From assembly GCA_014802325.1 (NCBI GenBank), contig JAAVCK010000021.1, forward strand, positions 1 to 64,000: a DNA stretch of 64,000 bases, in the 5' to 3' direction. Both the position numbers and the translations under genes were made by a program. The notes beneath the pieces were generated by a model. That model searched no databases. It saw only the letters and a list, made by a program, of their open reading frames with translations, and was not told where the DNA came from. Source of the stretch: Bacteroides sp. (lineage in GTDB: Bacteria; Bacteroidota; Bacteroidia; Bacteroidales; Muribaculaceae). The number at the start of each line of letters is the position of its first letter. Positions within the stretch are counted from its first letter, which is position 1. Positions 39,201 to 46,808 of this stretch are shown piece by piece.

Positions 39201-41111
39201 ATCGCCGTTATACACTAAATCCCCCTCAATATGCACGCCCGTAAGATTCTCATAGGGCGTATAAGCGACATAAGCAGTGGTGGGTACATTCGTGAAACTC
39301 GGCTTTGACTTCGTAGACGGATACATAAATTTCTTTATGTTGGTACAATCCTGGAATGAGTTAGATGTCGAACCATACGTAACATTCCGTCCAACCATTA
39401 CAAATTGCAAGCTCTTAACTCCGGCAAAAGCATAACTTCCAATAGTTTTGATATCAGGTAAAAAGAGACAGGTTAATTCTTGAATATTTGTATTATTAAA
39501 AGCATAATTACCGATATTCTCTAATTGAGTAGGCAAGTTTACCGAAGTAAGATTGCTGGCATTATAAAAAGCATAATCACCGATCGAAGTCACGGAAGAA
39601 GGGATTGTCACCGATTCAAGGCCGGTACATTGTTGAAAAATTCCCTTCCCAATTATCTCCAATTGAGGCAAGTCTATCGAAGTAAGATTGGTGGCATTAT
39701 AAAAAGCATAATCACCGATTGAAGTCACGGAGACGGGGATTGTCACCGATTCAAGGCCGGTGCAGCCGCCAAAAGCACCGCTTCCGATCGTGGTGACAGT
39801 ATTAGGCACTTCAAATTCCGCTTCGCTATAGTCGGGCATCAAAGCCACCAGAATGTTGCCATCGGTGCTGTACACCAAATCGCCCTCTATCTTCACACTC
39901 ATAAGATTCTTATCGGGCGTATAAGGTACATAAGCAGTGGTGGGCACATTCGAAAAACTCGGCTTCGACGTTGTGGCCGGATACATATACTTCTTTATGT
40001 TGGTACATTCCTCGAATGAGTAAGATGGCACACCATACGTCCCATACCTAATATTTGATCCAACCATTACAAATTGTAAGCTTTTAACTCCGGAAAAAGC
40101 ATAATATTCAATGTTTTTAATTTTAGGCAAAACGAGAGAGGTTAAGTTTTGAATATTTGTATTCTGAAAAGCTGCACGGCCGATTATCTCTAATCCAGCA
40201 GGCAATTCTACCGAAGTAAGATTGGAGGCGTAATTAAAAGCATATTCACCAATTTCAACTACTGATTCGGGTATTACAATTTGCTCAAGTCTGCCATTAC
40301 TCCTTGCTGCATATTGATCAATTTTTGTGACGGTATCAGGGAACTTGACTTTTTGAACTAAATCAGAGATACAATACACAGTAGTTTTATCGGAATTGTA
40401 TAATATTCCATCCTCATATACTACTTCATCGGCGTTATATTGAAAGAAATATGAAGGAGAAAAATTCTTATTAAATGGCCAAGTTACTGTTGATGGATAG
40501 AATACAAATGTTGGGGGATAATTAGGTGCAGACGTATCAAAGGCGTTTGAACTTATTGAAACATCACCCGATAGAATGAGAAGTTTGTCTACATTCATAC
40601 TTGTAAAGGCATAGTTTTTAATTGTTTTAACAGAAGCAGGAATGGTTAGACTACTTAACTTACAACTATTAAAAGCGTTAACACCAATAGTTGTCACACC
40701 CTCCGGAATCCGGATGTAAGTTAAATTAGTACAGGATTGGAATGTATAGTCCGCAATCTCTGTTAACGACGTGCTTAACTGACAGGAAGCCAAGGCCGAG
40801 CAGGACGAAAAACAAGAATTACCTACCGAGGTGATAGTATTGGGCATGACCACCGATTCTATCACCGTGTTATTTTGGAAAACCTTGTCTGCGATGGAGG
40901 TGACGGTGTAGGTGGTGCCGGAGTCGGGATCGGTGACAGTTTCTGGAATAACGACTGCGCCTGTAGCCGAAGCGCCGCCACCTGTAAGGGCGCAGGTAGT
41001 GCCGTCGGAATTTGGAGTGTATTCAAGAGTGTTACCTTCATGTTCGAAGGTAAAGGCCATACCCGGAAGGGCAATGAGCAGGCCCAAAAGTGCGAGTAAT
41101 AGTTTTTTCAT
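36249..41111 (-). CDS. BspA-like leucine-rich repeat surface protein with Ig-like (Big_2) domains and a C-terminal sorting-like tail
   Basis: 1620 aa; signal peptide; many LRR_5 units (VTSIGDYAFYNATNLTSIDLP); four Big_2-like units (TWTSSDEAVATVGEDGVVTAVGEGEATITAT); C-terminus VYTIDGRLAARSEDGRIKGLARGVYIVVTNGMSVKILL. Confidence 0.93.
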   Translation of the reverse strand: MKKLLLALLGLLIALPGMAFTFEHEGNTLEYTPNSDGTTCALTGGGASATGAVVIPETVTDPDSGTTYTVTSIADKVFQNNTVIESVVMPNTITSVGNSCFSSCSALASCQLSTSLTEIADYTFQSCTNLTYIRIPEGVTTIGVNAFNSCKLSSLTIPASVKTIKNYAFTSMNVDKLLILSGDVSISSNAFDTSAPNYPPTFVFYPSTVTWPFNKNFSPSYFFQYNADEVVYEDGILYNSDKTTVYCISDLVQKVKFPDTVTKIDQYAARSNGRLEQIVIPESVVEIGEYAFNYASNLTSVELPAGLEIIGRAAFQNTNIQNLTSLVLPKIKNIEYYAFSGVKSLQFVMVGSNIRYGTYGVPSYSFEECTNIKKYMYPATTSKPSFSNVPTTAYVPYTPDKNLMSVKIEGDLVYSTDGNILVALMPDYSEAEFEVPNTVTTIGSGAFGGCTGLESVTIPVSVTSIGDYAFYNATNLTSIDLPQLEIIGKGIFQQCTGLESVTIPSSVTSIGDYAFYNASNLTSVNLPTQLENIGNYAFNNTNIQELTCLFLPDIKTIGSYAFAGVKSLQFVMVGRNVTYGSTSNSFQDCTNIKKFMYPSTKSKPSFTNVPTTAYVAYTPYENLTGVHIEGDLVYNGDNSILVAMMPDYSETEFEVPNTVTTIGCSAFVGCTGLETVTIPSTVTSIGDYAFQKLTKLASLSLPASVETIGNYAFDGCTGIVSDLVIPEKVTSIGNYAFQNCNNIPSLSLPSSLENIGNYAFYNCRGIASELTIPASVTSLGTYAFSGCSKIPSLKIVANITELPGALFYNCSCLTSAKLPGGITSIGSSAFYGCSALSEVTLPETLTAINGSAFYNCKKLNNITLPDNLATLGTNAFYGCAALEAINIPEKITTIPNYAFQNCTALSSVSLSEGLVTVGQSAFNGCTALKSIDFPTSVTTIQANAFTGAGLEALFLAENIKTVGNKAFSSCLGLKSVFVGCSAILPTGTNNPFDGCTNIIKAAYPSTMTNPFTTALAVAFNPESANYKDGVVYGEGLETILFVRTDLEGDYHAPASVNEIGAYAFYGCDRLTDVVLAPTVSYIGTNAFQNSSLSTLAIGEDCTYIGANAFDGTELTDIYITAQTPPAIKSNSFANYNATVHVQGKEASRLYKKSKVGWANFKNYVLMDAPTGMTHSEERYVIGEPGETFQLSAQLEGDDLDFPTIYWYSTDPEVATVDQNGLVTIMGEVEQPEEGEEVNPALLASDVDSTGEGGETGGGEEGVEEGGEPEPDPVPAKPTCNIVARSLYSGFSYTVQVNDSEFEVETITLNYHEMTIEAGGTLQLEVTFEPTDATDKTITWTTSDESVATVGADGLVTTLKPGNAIITATAGNGEEDECEITVVPVPTVEITAISLNHTEATLYPEDTLQLVVSYDPENATDKTITWSSSNTEVATVDENGLVTAHTDGSTVIMAITVNGINAECAVTVSKKAIPAEGIILSSEVEELTVGDTVELTATVTPVDTTDPTITWTSSDEAVATVGEDGVVTAVGEGEATITATCGNVKAECTVIVSSTTTGIASVNGEDNAVKVINGEIVTAGAADVYTIDGRLAARSEDGRIKGLARGVYIVVTNGMSVKILL

Positions 41112-41170
41112 CGCTGCAAAAGGTATTAGTATGCCTTAAGATTCCCCTCCTCAGCAAGTTACAGATAGGT

Positions 41171-41535
41171 TAATAAAAAAAGAAAAGCGTAGGAATCTGT
41201 ATCTGTTGCCGTCCTACACTCTGAGGCTTCTCGCATTGCCCTATTCTTGTCGGACGGCAACGCAGAAGCCCACGCCAGTATATGCAATCTATGCTCCGGC
41301 AAGATCTCTCACGAGCTCCTATGCCGAAGACAAGGTATTACATTACCACGGGCATCTACCGTTGCTCCTCCTTGACAAGAATATGAAAAGTTTGCGAGAC
41401 ATTTCAGAGTGTCAAGAATCAGCGCGGATAAACGCTTTTTTATGTATTTAAATACATCCCACCCTACGAAACCCCTTCCCGGAGGTTGGTTCCGATAAGG
41501 AGCCTTACCCTACTGGCGTGGTCCGCAGTGCGGTC
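41171..41535 (-). ncRNA. Candidate structured 5' leader / non-coding RNA upstream of the LRR gene
   Basis: Minus strand has GGCTTCTGC-GTTGCCGTCC...GCGAGAAGCC...GGACGGCAAC (H-type pseudoknot order), an extra ATTCTTGTC/GACAAGAAT helix, a U-rich tract (CTTTTCTTTTTTTATT) and no sustained ORF on that strand. Confidence 0.5.
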
Positions 41536-41542
41536 TGCACCG

Positions 41543-41573
41543 CAAATGTAATCAAAAAAAATTATTTCACAAA
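41543..41573 (-). promoter_or_regulatory. Bacteroidetes-type promoter for the leader/LRR gene
   Basis: Minus strand TTTG-N19-TACATTTG, consensus match. Confidence 0.65.
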
Positions 41574-41703
41574 ATCCCCCGGAAAATTTTCCCACCCGCG
41601 CGCGGCGCGATGCCTTGCTTTGATCAATGAAGACTGAGGTAACTCCGTCTGTCTCACCCATCAATATCAAGCGAGACACACCCCTCGGGGCGCCCCGTTA
41701 TTT

Positions 41704-41915
41704 TAGTGTATATACGACACTCCTGTAGGGGCGCTTCATAGGAGCGCCCGGCCGCGCAAAATGGTAATTTAATACCCCCGCACACACAGGCTGCCGTTGC
41801 CGCTCACCATTCCCCGCCGGGCGCTCCGGTGGAGCGCCCCTACAACCAACACCCAACAACATTCATCATTATAATAAACCCGTAGGAGCGCTTCATAGGA
41901 GCACCCGGCGAGGAA
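41704..41915. repeat. Palindromic module cluster C
   Basis: TGTAGGGGCGCTtcataggAGCGCCCGGC; GCCGGGCGCTCCggtGGAGCGCCCCTACAA; GTAGGAGCGCTTCATAGGAGCACCCGGCG; the second resembles GCCGGACGCTCcccggtGAGCGTCCCTACAA at 30445..30475. Confidence 0.75.
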
Positions 41916-42054
41916 TACCGGATCACTTTGCCGCCCCGCTATGATAATTCTTAAATGTTAATTTGTAATGAATTTAAATCAGTTAAACGATATTTTTGCT
42001 ATATTTGCACTTGAATGCCCTCTTTGATTTCGAAGATGGGTTTCATAGTAAGGT

Positions 42055-42624
42055 ATGCTGAAGACAATTGAGCCTCGATTTGGTTCGTCGGTCAATGTGA
42101 CTGACGATAGCGAAGCATGCCCGAAATCCTGGATAGCCCTCTACACGCGGCCCAGAAGCGAGAAGAAAGTCAGGGCTTACCTTGACAGCATAGGTATGGA
42201 AAATTACCTTCCGGTTCAATATCAGTTAAGACAGTGGTCGGACAGGAAGAAGCTGGTCGAGGTAGTGGTAATCCCTATGATAATATTCGTATCGGTAGAT
42301 AGACCCGATAGTTTTAGACAACCGGCCAATCCGCTGATCATAAAGCCATTATATCAAATAGGAGATGGTAAGAAACTTGCAGTGATACCCGACAGTCAGA
42401 TCGAGCAGCTCAAGTTTATCCTGGGACAGCAGGACTATCCGGTGACTTTCGATCCCGACATTTTCAAGGTCAATGACAAAGTCAGGGTGGTGAGAGGCCC
42501 GTTGATGGGATTGACAGGAGAGATCGTAAACTATGATGACAGATATTTAGAGCTTGCAGTCCCGATTGGAATCAGAGGGGCCGCCAGACTCAGTATAGAA
42601 AAAATTAATGTAGAAGTGCTTTGA
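42055..42624 (+). CDS. UpxY-like NusG-family transcription antiterminator of polysaccharide locus
   Basis: SWIALYTRPRSEKKVRAYLDSIGMENYLPVQYQLRQWSDRKK...VRVVRGPLMGLTGEIV (NGN plus KOW). Confidence 0.88.
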   Translation: MLKTIEPRFGSSVNVTDDSEACPKSWIALYTRPRSEKKVRAYLDSIGMENYLPVQYQLRQWSDRKKLVEVVVIPMIIFVSVDRPDSFRQPANPLIIKPLYQIGDGKKLAVIPDSQIEQLKFILGQQDYPVTFDPDIFKVNDKVRVVRGPLMGLTGEIVNYDDRYLELAVPIGIRGAARLSIEKINVEVL

Positions 42625-42652
42625 TTTTGCCAACTAACAGAATATCAATACA

Positions 42653-43255
42653 ATGAAACATCAGTTTTTAATGCTAATTGCAGCCATCTGCCTGTCAGGT
42701 GGAAAGGTACACGCGCAGACCTCGGAAACAGTGAATCCCGGGCATGCATTCCAAGTTTCAGCTTTTGCCGGAGCCAACAGTCAGACTTCCAAAGATTTTG
42801 GAGTAGAGGGTGTATGGAAAAAGAATATCCATACCAATCTCTTCATCAACTGCGGTCTGTCATTGGGTATGGACTATACCAACACAGTCAATAAGTATAG
42901 CAACAAGCGCAATATGCTTGAGGTAGGCGTTCCGGTTCAGCTCGAATGGAGCAAACTTTCATTTGGCAAGAGTTCATTCTATGGCCTTGTAGGTTTTTCA
43001 CCGGTATTTTATTCGACCCTGAGCGCCAGGGCCTGGAGCGCTTCAAGCAACGCCATGATAAAGGATGCTAAAAAATCAGGCTGTGTCATCGCTCCCACTA
43101 TAGAGGCCGGCGGCAATATTCCGTTGCAGAACACCCTCATCCGCATCGGTGTATTTTACAAATCCAAAATTAACTGCACTCCCGACGGATATAACGTATA
43201 CCGCCACGTGGGAGGTCTCAACTTCATAGGTCTGAAGGCTGGCGTTATATTCTGA
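42653..43255 (+). CDS. Outer membrane beta-barrel-like protein
   Basis: Signal peptide ending VHAQT; alternating-strand pattern; C-terminal GLKAGVIF. Confidence 0.55.
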   Translation: MKHQFLMLIAAICLSGGKVHAQTSETVNPGHAFQVSAFAGANSQTSKDFGVEGVWKKNIHTNLFINCGLSLGMDYTNTVNKYSNKRNMLEVGVPVQLEWSKLSFGKSSFYGLVGFSPVFYSTLSARAWSASSNAMIKDAKKSGCVIAPTIEAGGNIPLQNTLIRIGVFYKSKINCTPDGYNVYRHVGGLNFIGLKAGVIF

Positions 43256-43266
43256 TCAGCCACGAT

Positions 43267-44802
43267 TTGAGTATCTTCAACCGGTCGACGTCAACTTCAC
43301 TCATCGCCAGAAATACCCTGATGCTTTACATCAGGATGTTTCTGGTAATGGGCGTTTCGCTATATACATCGCGCATAGTCCTCAGCCAACTGGGCGCGGT
43401 GGACTACGGTATATACGGTGTGGTGGGAGGCATAATCGTGATGCTGTCGTTTCTTAACGGAGCGATGTCGATGTCCACAGTCCGCTTCCTGTCATTCGCC
43501 CTCGGGAAGGATGATACGGAGCGGGCGGGACGGATATTCCGTACGGCGATAGCCATCCACGTCATCCTGTCGCTGATAATCGTGCTGTCGGCTGAAACGC
43601 TCGGATTGTGGTTTCTGAATCATTATATGAGGATTCCCCACGATCAGCTTTCGGCCGCCAACATGGTGTTTCAATGTACGGTGGTTTCTTTTGTATTTGC
43701 CATCCTCCGCACTCCGCTCAGCGCCGTGATCGTGGCCCGCGAACGGATGGAAGTATTTGCTGTCATGGGCGTTCTGGAGGTAGTGTTGAAGCTGATAGTC
43801 GCACTGTCGCTCACTTTACTGACGGCTGATAAACTTGAGGCGTACGCACTTCTCAATCTGGCTACCGCAGCCATTCTGACTGTGGCACATCTCATATATT
43901 GCAGGCGACACTTCCCCGAATGCCGGTCAATCCGCGCCGTATATGATAAAGAGCTGTTCCGACCCATGACCGGATTCATGTCATGGAGCACGATCGGTAT
44001 GCTCTCGTGGGTGGGGAAAAGTCAGGGCTGCAACATTTTGCTGAATCTATTCTTCGGGCCGACGGTAAACGCCGCCTACGGTCTCTCATCTCAGGTAAAC
44101 ACCGCCATCAACGGTTTTGTACAAAATTTCACTACGGCTATCAACCCTCGGATCACCAAGACATTTTCAGCCAACGATATCAGACATACCGAAAGCCTCA
44201 TCATATACGGATGTAAATTTTCCTTTTACCTGCTGCTGATAGTATCGTTCCCTATTCTGATGGCCACCGAACCTATTCTCACTTTCTGGCTCGGAGACTA
44301 TCCCGCCTATACACCCGTGTTCATCAAATTAGTATTGATCATCTCTCAGATTGAAAGTTTCAACTATTGCATAGGCGCAGCGATAAGAGCTACAGGCCGG
44401 GTGAAGGTTTATGAAATCGCTATTGGCGGCATCCAGCTGCTCAGTCTCCCCGTGGCCTATATACTATTGCGCCACGCGATGCCGCCGCAATCGGTCTTTG
44501 TCGTTATCGCGCTACTTTCATGCATCGCGCTGGCAGTCAGGCTGAGGCTGCTTAAGATGTATATTCCCGAAATTTCAATTTCCGGAATTTTACACTCGGT
44601 ATTTTTACCATCGGGACTGATTTCAGCAGTATGCGCTCTGCTTTACGCCGGCTACCGTCATCTGGAATTGATCACAACTTTCAATCCGATAATCACCATA
44701 GCGGGAAGTATGGCGACAGTGATCATTCTTGAGATCGGTATCGGGCTGAACGGAAAAGAACGTAAGAGCATCTTTCAGACTGTGGTCAAAAGGATTGCAT
44801 GA
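43267..44802 (+). CDS. Polysaccharide flippase (Wzx-like, MATE/MVF superfamily)
   Basis: Polytopic; SRIVLSQLGAVDYGIYGVVGGIIVMLSFLNGAMS; TTG start. Confidence 0.82.
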   Translation: MSIFNRSTSTSLIARNTLMLYIRMFLVMGVSLYTSRIVLSQLGAVDYGIYGVVGGIIVMLSFLNGAMSMSTVRFLSFALGKDDTERAGRIFRTAIAIHVILSLIIVLSAETLGLWFLNHYMRIPHDQLSAANMVFQCTVVSFVFAILRTPLSAVIVARERMEVFAVMGVLEVVLKLIVALSLTLLTADKLEAYALLNLATAAILTVAHLIYCRRHFPECRSIRAVYDKELFRPMTGFMSWSTIGMLSWVGKSQGCNILLNLFFGPTVNAAYGLSSQVNTAINGFVQNFTTAINPRITKTFSANDIRHTESLIIYGCKFSFYLLLIVSFPILMATEPILTFWLGDYPAYTPVFIKLVLIISQIESFNYCIGAAIRATGRVKVYEIAIGGIQLLSLPVAYILLRHAMPPQSVFVVIALLSCIALAVRLRLLKMYIPEISISGILHSVFLPSGLISAVCALLYAGYRHLELITTFNPIITIAGSMATVIILEIGIGLNGKERKSIFQTVVKRIA

Positions 44803-44803
44803 G

Positions 44804-45694
44804 ATGCGTCGAGATTTAATAATCCTTGCGGCGGTGTTGATTACATCCCTCATGTGCTCATGCGGCAGAGACCGCCGAGGCGAAGTCACAGGTGGCAACA
44901 AAGTGGTACACCTCAGTATCGACGATGTCGAGGTGTTTGGCGACCTGATCAGGCATCAGCAGGATTACGACTCTCTGTTCCAACATCCTTTCATGGCTTT
45001 TCTGCAGGAATTGCACAGCGGATATGGTATGCGTGTCACACTCTACACATACGAATCTTTCGGCGACATATACCGTGACGACTCTACCCGCATTGAGGAT
45101 ATGCCGCAGAAATACAAGAGTGATTTCCGGAGGGCATCTGATTGGCTGAGAATAGGTTTTCACAGTCCACGAGCCAAATTCGACTCCATTGTCACGGTAA
45201 CGGAATTCAGGGATTCATATAATAATGTAAACTCGGCGATCGCTCGATTTGCCGACTCCTCAATGATTGCCTCTACACTTAGGCTCCACTATTTCTTTGC
45301 GCCTGATTCGCTATTGAAAGTGTTGACAGGTGTCAGGACTCTCCTCTGTGCCGACGATAAAGACCGCTTATCATATAATCTCACGACTTCTGAAGCCAAG
45401 ACCGTGTGGAATCGAGTGAGAATCACAAAGAACGATATTTCGTACATAAGGACCGATTTAAGGATTGACGGCAATCCCGGAGTACTCGATGACTTGAGAC
45501 ATCCCGGGACTGGTGACACGCTCGTGGTGTTCACCCACGAGTGGGAACTATGGCATAATCCCGAAACCGACAGCACCCGGGGCATAGCCGGAAAAATCAA
45601 AATCCTTACTTCAGAGTGCGTAAATAAAGTGTTATTTAAAGAAACCGTCAAACGTCTCTATGAATACGGATATGACTTCTCCTTCCTCGAATAG
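44804..45694 (+). CDS. Polysaccharide deacetylase-like lipoprotein
   Basis: Lipobox LMCSC; HLSIDDVEVFGD (NodB motif-1-like), FTHEWELWHN near C-terminus. Confidence 0.6.
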   Translation: MRRDLIILAAVLITSLMCSCGRDRRGEVTGGNKVVHLSIDDVEVFGDLIRHQQDYDSLFQHPFMAFLQELHSGYGMRVTLYTYESFGDIYRDDSTRIEDMPQKYKSDFRRASDWLRIGFHSPRAKFDSIVTVTEFRDSYNNVNSAIARFADSSMIASTLRLHYFFAPDSLLKVLTGVRTLLCADDKDRLSYNLTTSEAKTVWNRVRITKNDISYIRTDLRIDGNPGVLDDLRHPGTGDTLVVFTHEWELWHNPETDSTRGIAGKIKILTSECVNKVLFKETVKRLYEYGYDFSFLE

Positions 45695-46808
45695 AGACAG
45701 GCTGAAAAGATATTTCGATGTTTACGTGCCGGTGACCGCATGTAATCTCCGGTGCAGTTATTGCTACATCACTCAGCTTCATGTCGCGGCCAAAGAGGTG
45801 AAGCCTCTCAAATACAGCATTTCTCACATCCGCAAGGCGCTTTCACTTGACCGTATGGGAGGAAAGTGCTTGCTGAGCCTATGCGCCGGAGGTGAAACTC
45901 TATTGGCTCCATATATAGTGGAACTGACGCGTGAACTGCTTGATGAGGGTCATTATGTCATGCTTGTCACTAACGGGCTGCCGACCGCGTGTATCAAGGA
46001 ATTGACAGAAAATATACCGCCTGAGTTGCAAAAGCATCTGATACTTAAGATTTCCTTTCACTTTATGGAACTGAAATCAAGAGGTCTGATTGACAAATAT
46101 TTTGCCAACATCCGTATGATCGAGCGCAGCGGCATTTCGTTTACAGTCGAGCTCACACCCTCCGACGACGCAATCCCATATATCGATGAAATTAAAGACG
46201 TGTGCCTTAAAAACTTAGGTGCGCTATGCCATGTCACGGTAGCGCGGGAGGAAAGCAAGCCCGGGATTCCTATACTAACTGCGCTCTCTCGCGAGGATTA
46301 TATCAAGGTGTGGGGGCAGTTTGACTCCCCGCTGTTCGATTTCAAGATGAAGATATTCGGACAATCGCGTAAGGAATTCTGCTATAATGGTCTTTGGGGA
46401 GGATGCATAAATCTTGAGACCGGATCTATTTCGAAATGTTACCGTTTGAGACCGACGGGAATTTTTGACAATACTTCGGCTCCCATTGATTTCTGCCCGG
46501 TGGGGAAATGTGAAAAGGCTCACTGCTACAACGGCCATGTATGGCTTTCGCTCGGGATGATTCCCGAACTCGACACTCCCGTATATACGGAGTTGCGCGA
46601 CCGTGTCACAGCTGATGGAAGACACTGGGTAGGACAGGAGATGCGCCTGTTTCTCAGCCAGAAGTTAGCGGATAATAACGAGCAGCTTTCAGCTCGCTCC
46701 CGACAGCAGTTAATACTCAGAAATAGCTTCGATAATGTGCTCTTTTCGCTGAGAAGACGCATTTCCGGAATCATCCACAGATGGCGACAACTTTTGATGA
46801 AAAAATAA
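45660..46808 (+). CDS. Radical SAM protein with C-terminal Cys-rich (SPASM-like) region
   Basis: CNLRCSYCY (CxxxCxxC); C-terminal Cys-rich segment FCYNGLWGGC...KCYRL...FCPVGKCEKAHC; alternative start at 45672. Confidence 0.85.
   Translation: MNTDMTSPSSNRDRLKRYFDVYVPVTACNLRCSYCYITQLHVAAKEVKPLKYSISHIRKALSLDRMGGKCLLSLCAGGETLLAPYIVELTRELLDEGHYVMLVTNGLPTACIKELTENIPPELQKHLILKISFHFMELKSRGLIDKYFANIRMIERSGISFTVELTPSDDAIPYIDEIKDVCLKNLGALCHVTVAREESKPGIPILTALSREDYIKVWGQFDSPLFDFKMKIFGQSRKEFCYNGLWGGCINLETGSISKCYRLRPTGIFDNTSAPIDFCPVGKCEKAHCYNGHVWLSLGMIPELDTPVYTELRDRVTADGRHWVGQEMRLFLSQKLADNNEQLSARSRQQLILRNSFDNVLFSLRRRISGIIHRWRQLLMKK

Noticed and set aside
39525-39722. Plus-strand ORF with internal repeat MSRQVYRSKIAGIIKSIITD...RQVYRSKIGGIIKSIITD
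   Set aside because: Antisense to the LRR coding repeats; the periodicity is inherited from the LRR gene.
41220-41345. Minus-strand frame ending IAYTGVGFCVAVRQE*, resembling a surface-protein C-terminus with in-frame TAGs (pseudogene or stop recoding)
   Set aside because: Multiple in-frame TAA and TAG stops within ~40 codons, no longer ORF upstream and no sign of recoding elsewhere. A decayed gene fragment remains possible, so this is listed as an alternative to the RNA hypothesis.
41206-41451. 81-aa plus-strand ORF (MPSYTLRLLALPYSCRTATQ...) in the LRR leader
   Set aside because: No start-site context or promoter on the plus strand; the DNA has base-pairing potential better explained by a minus-strand structured leader.
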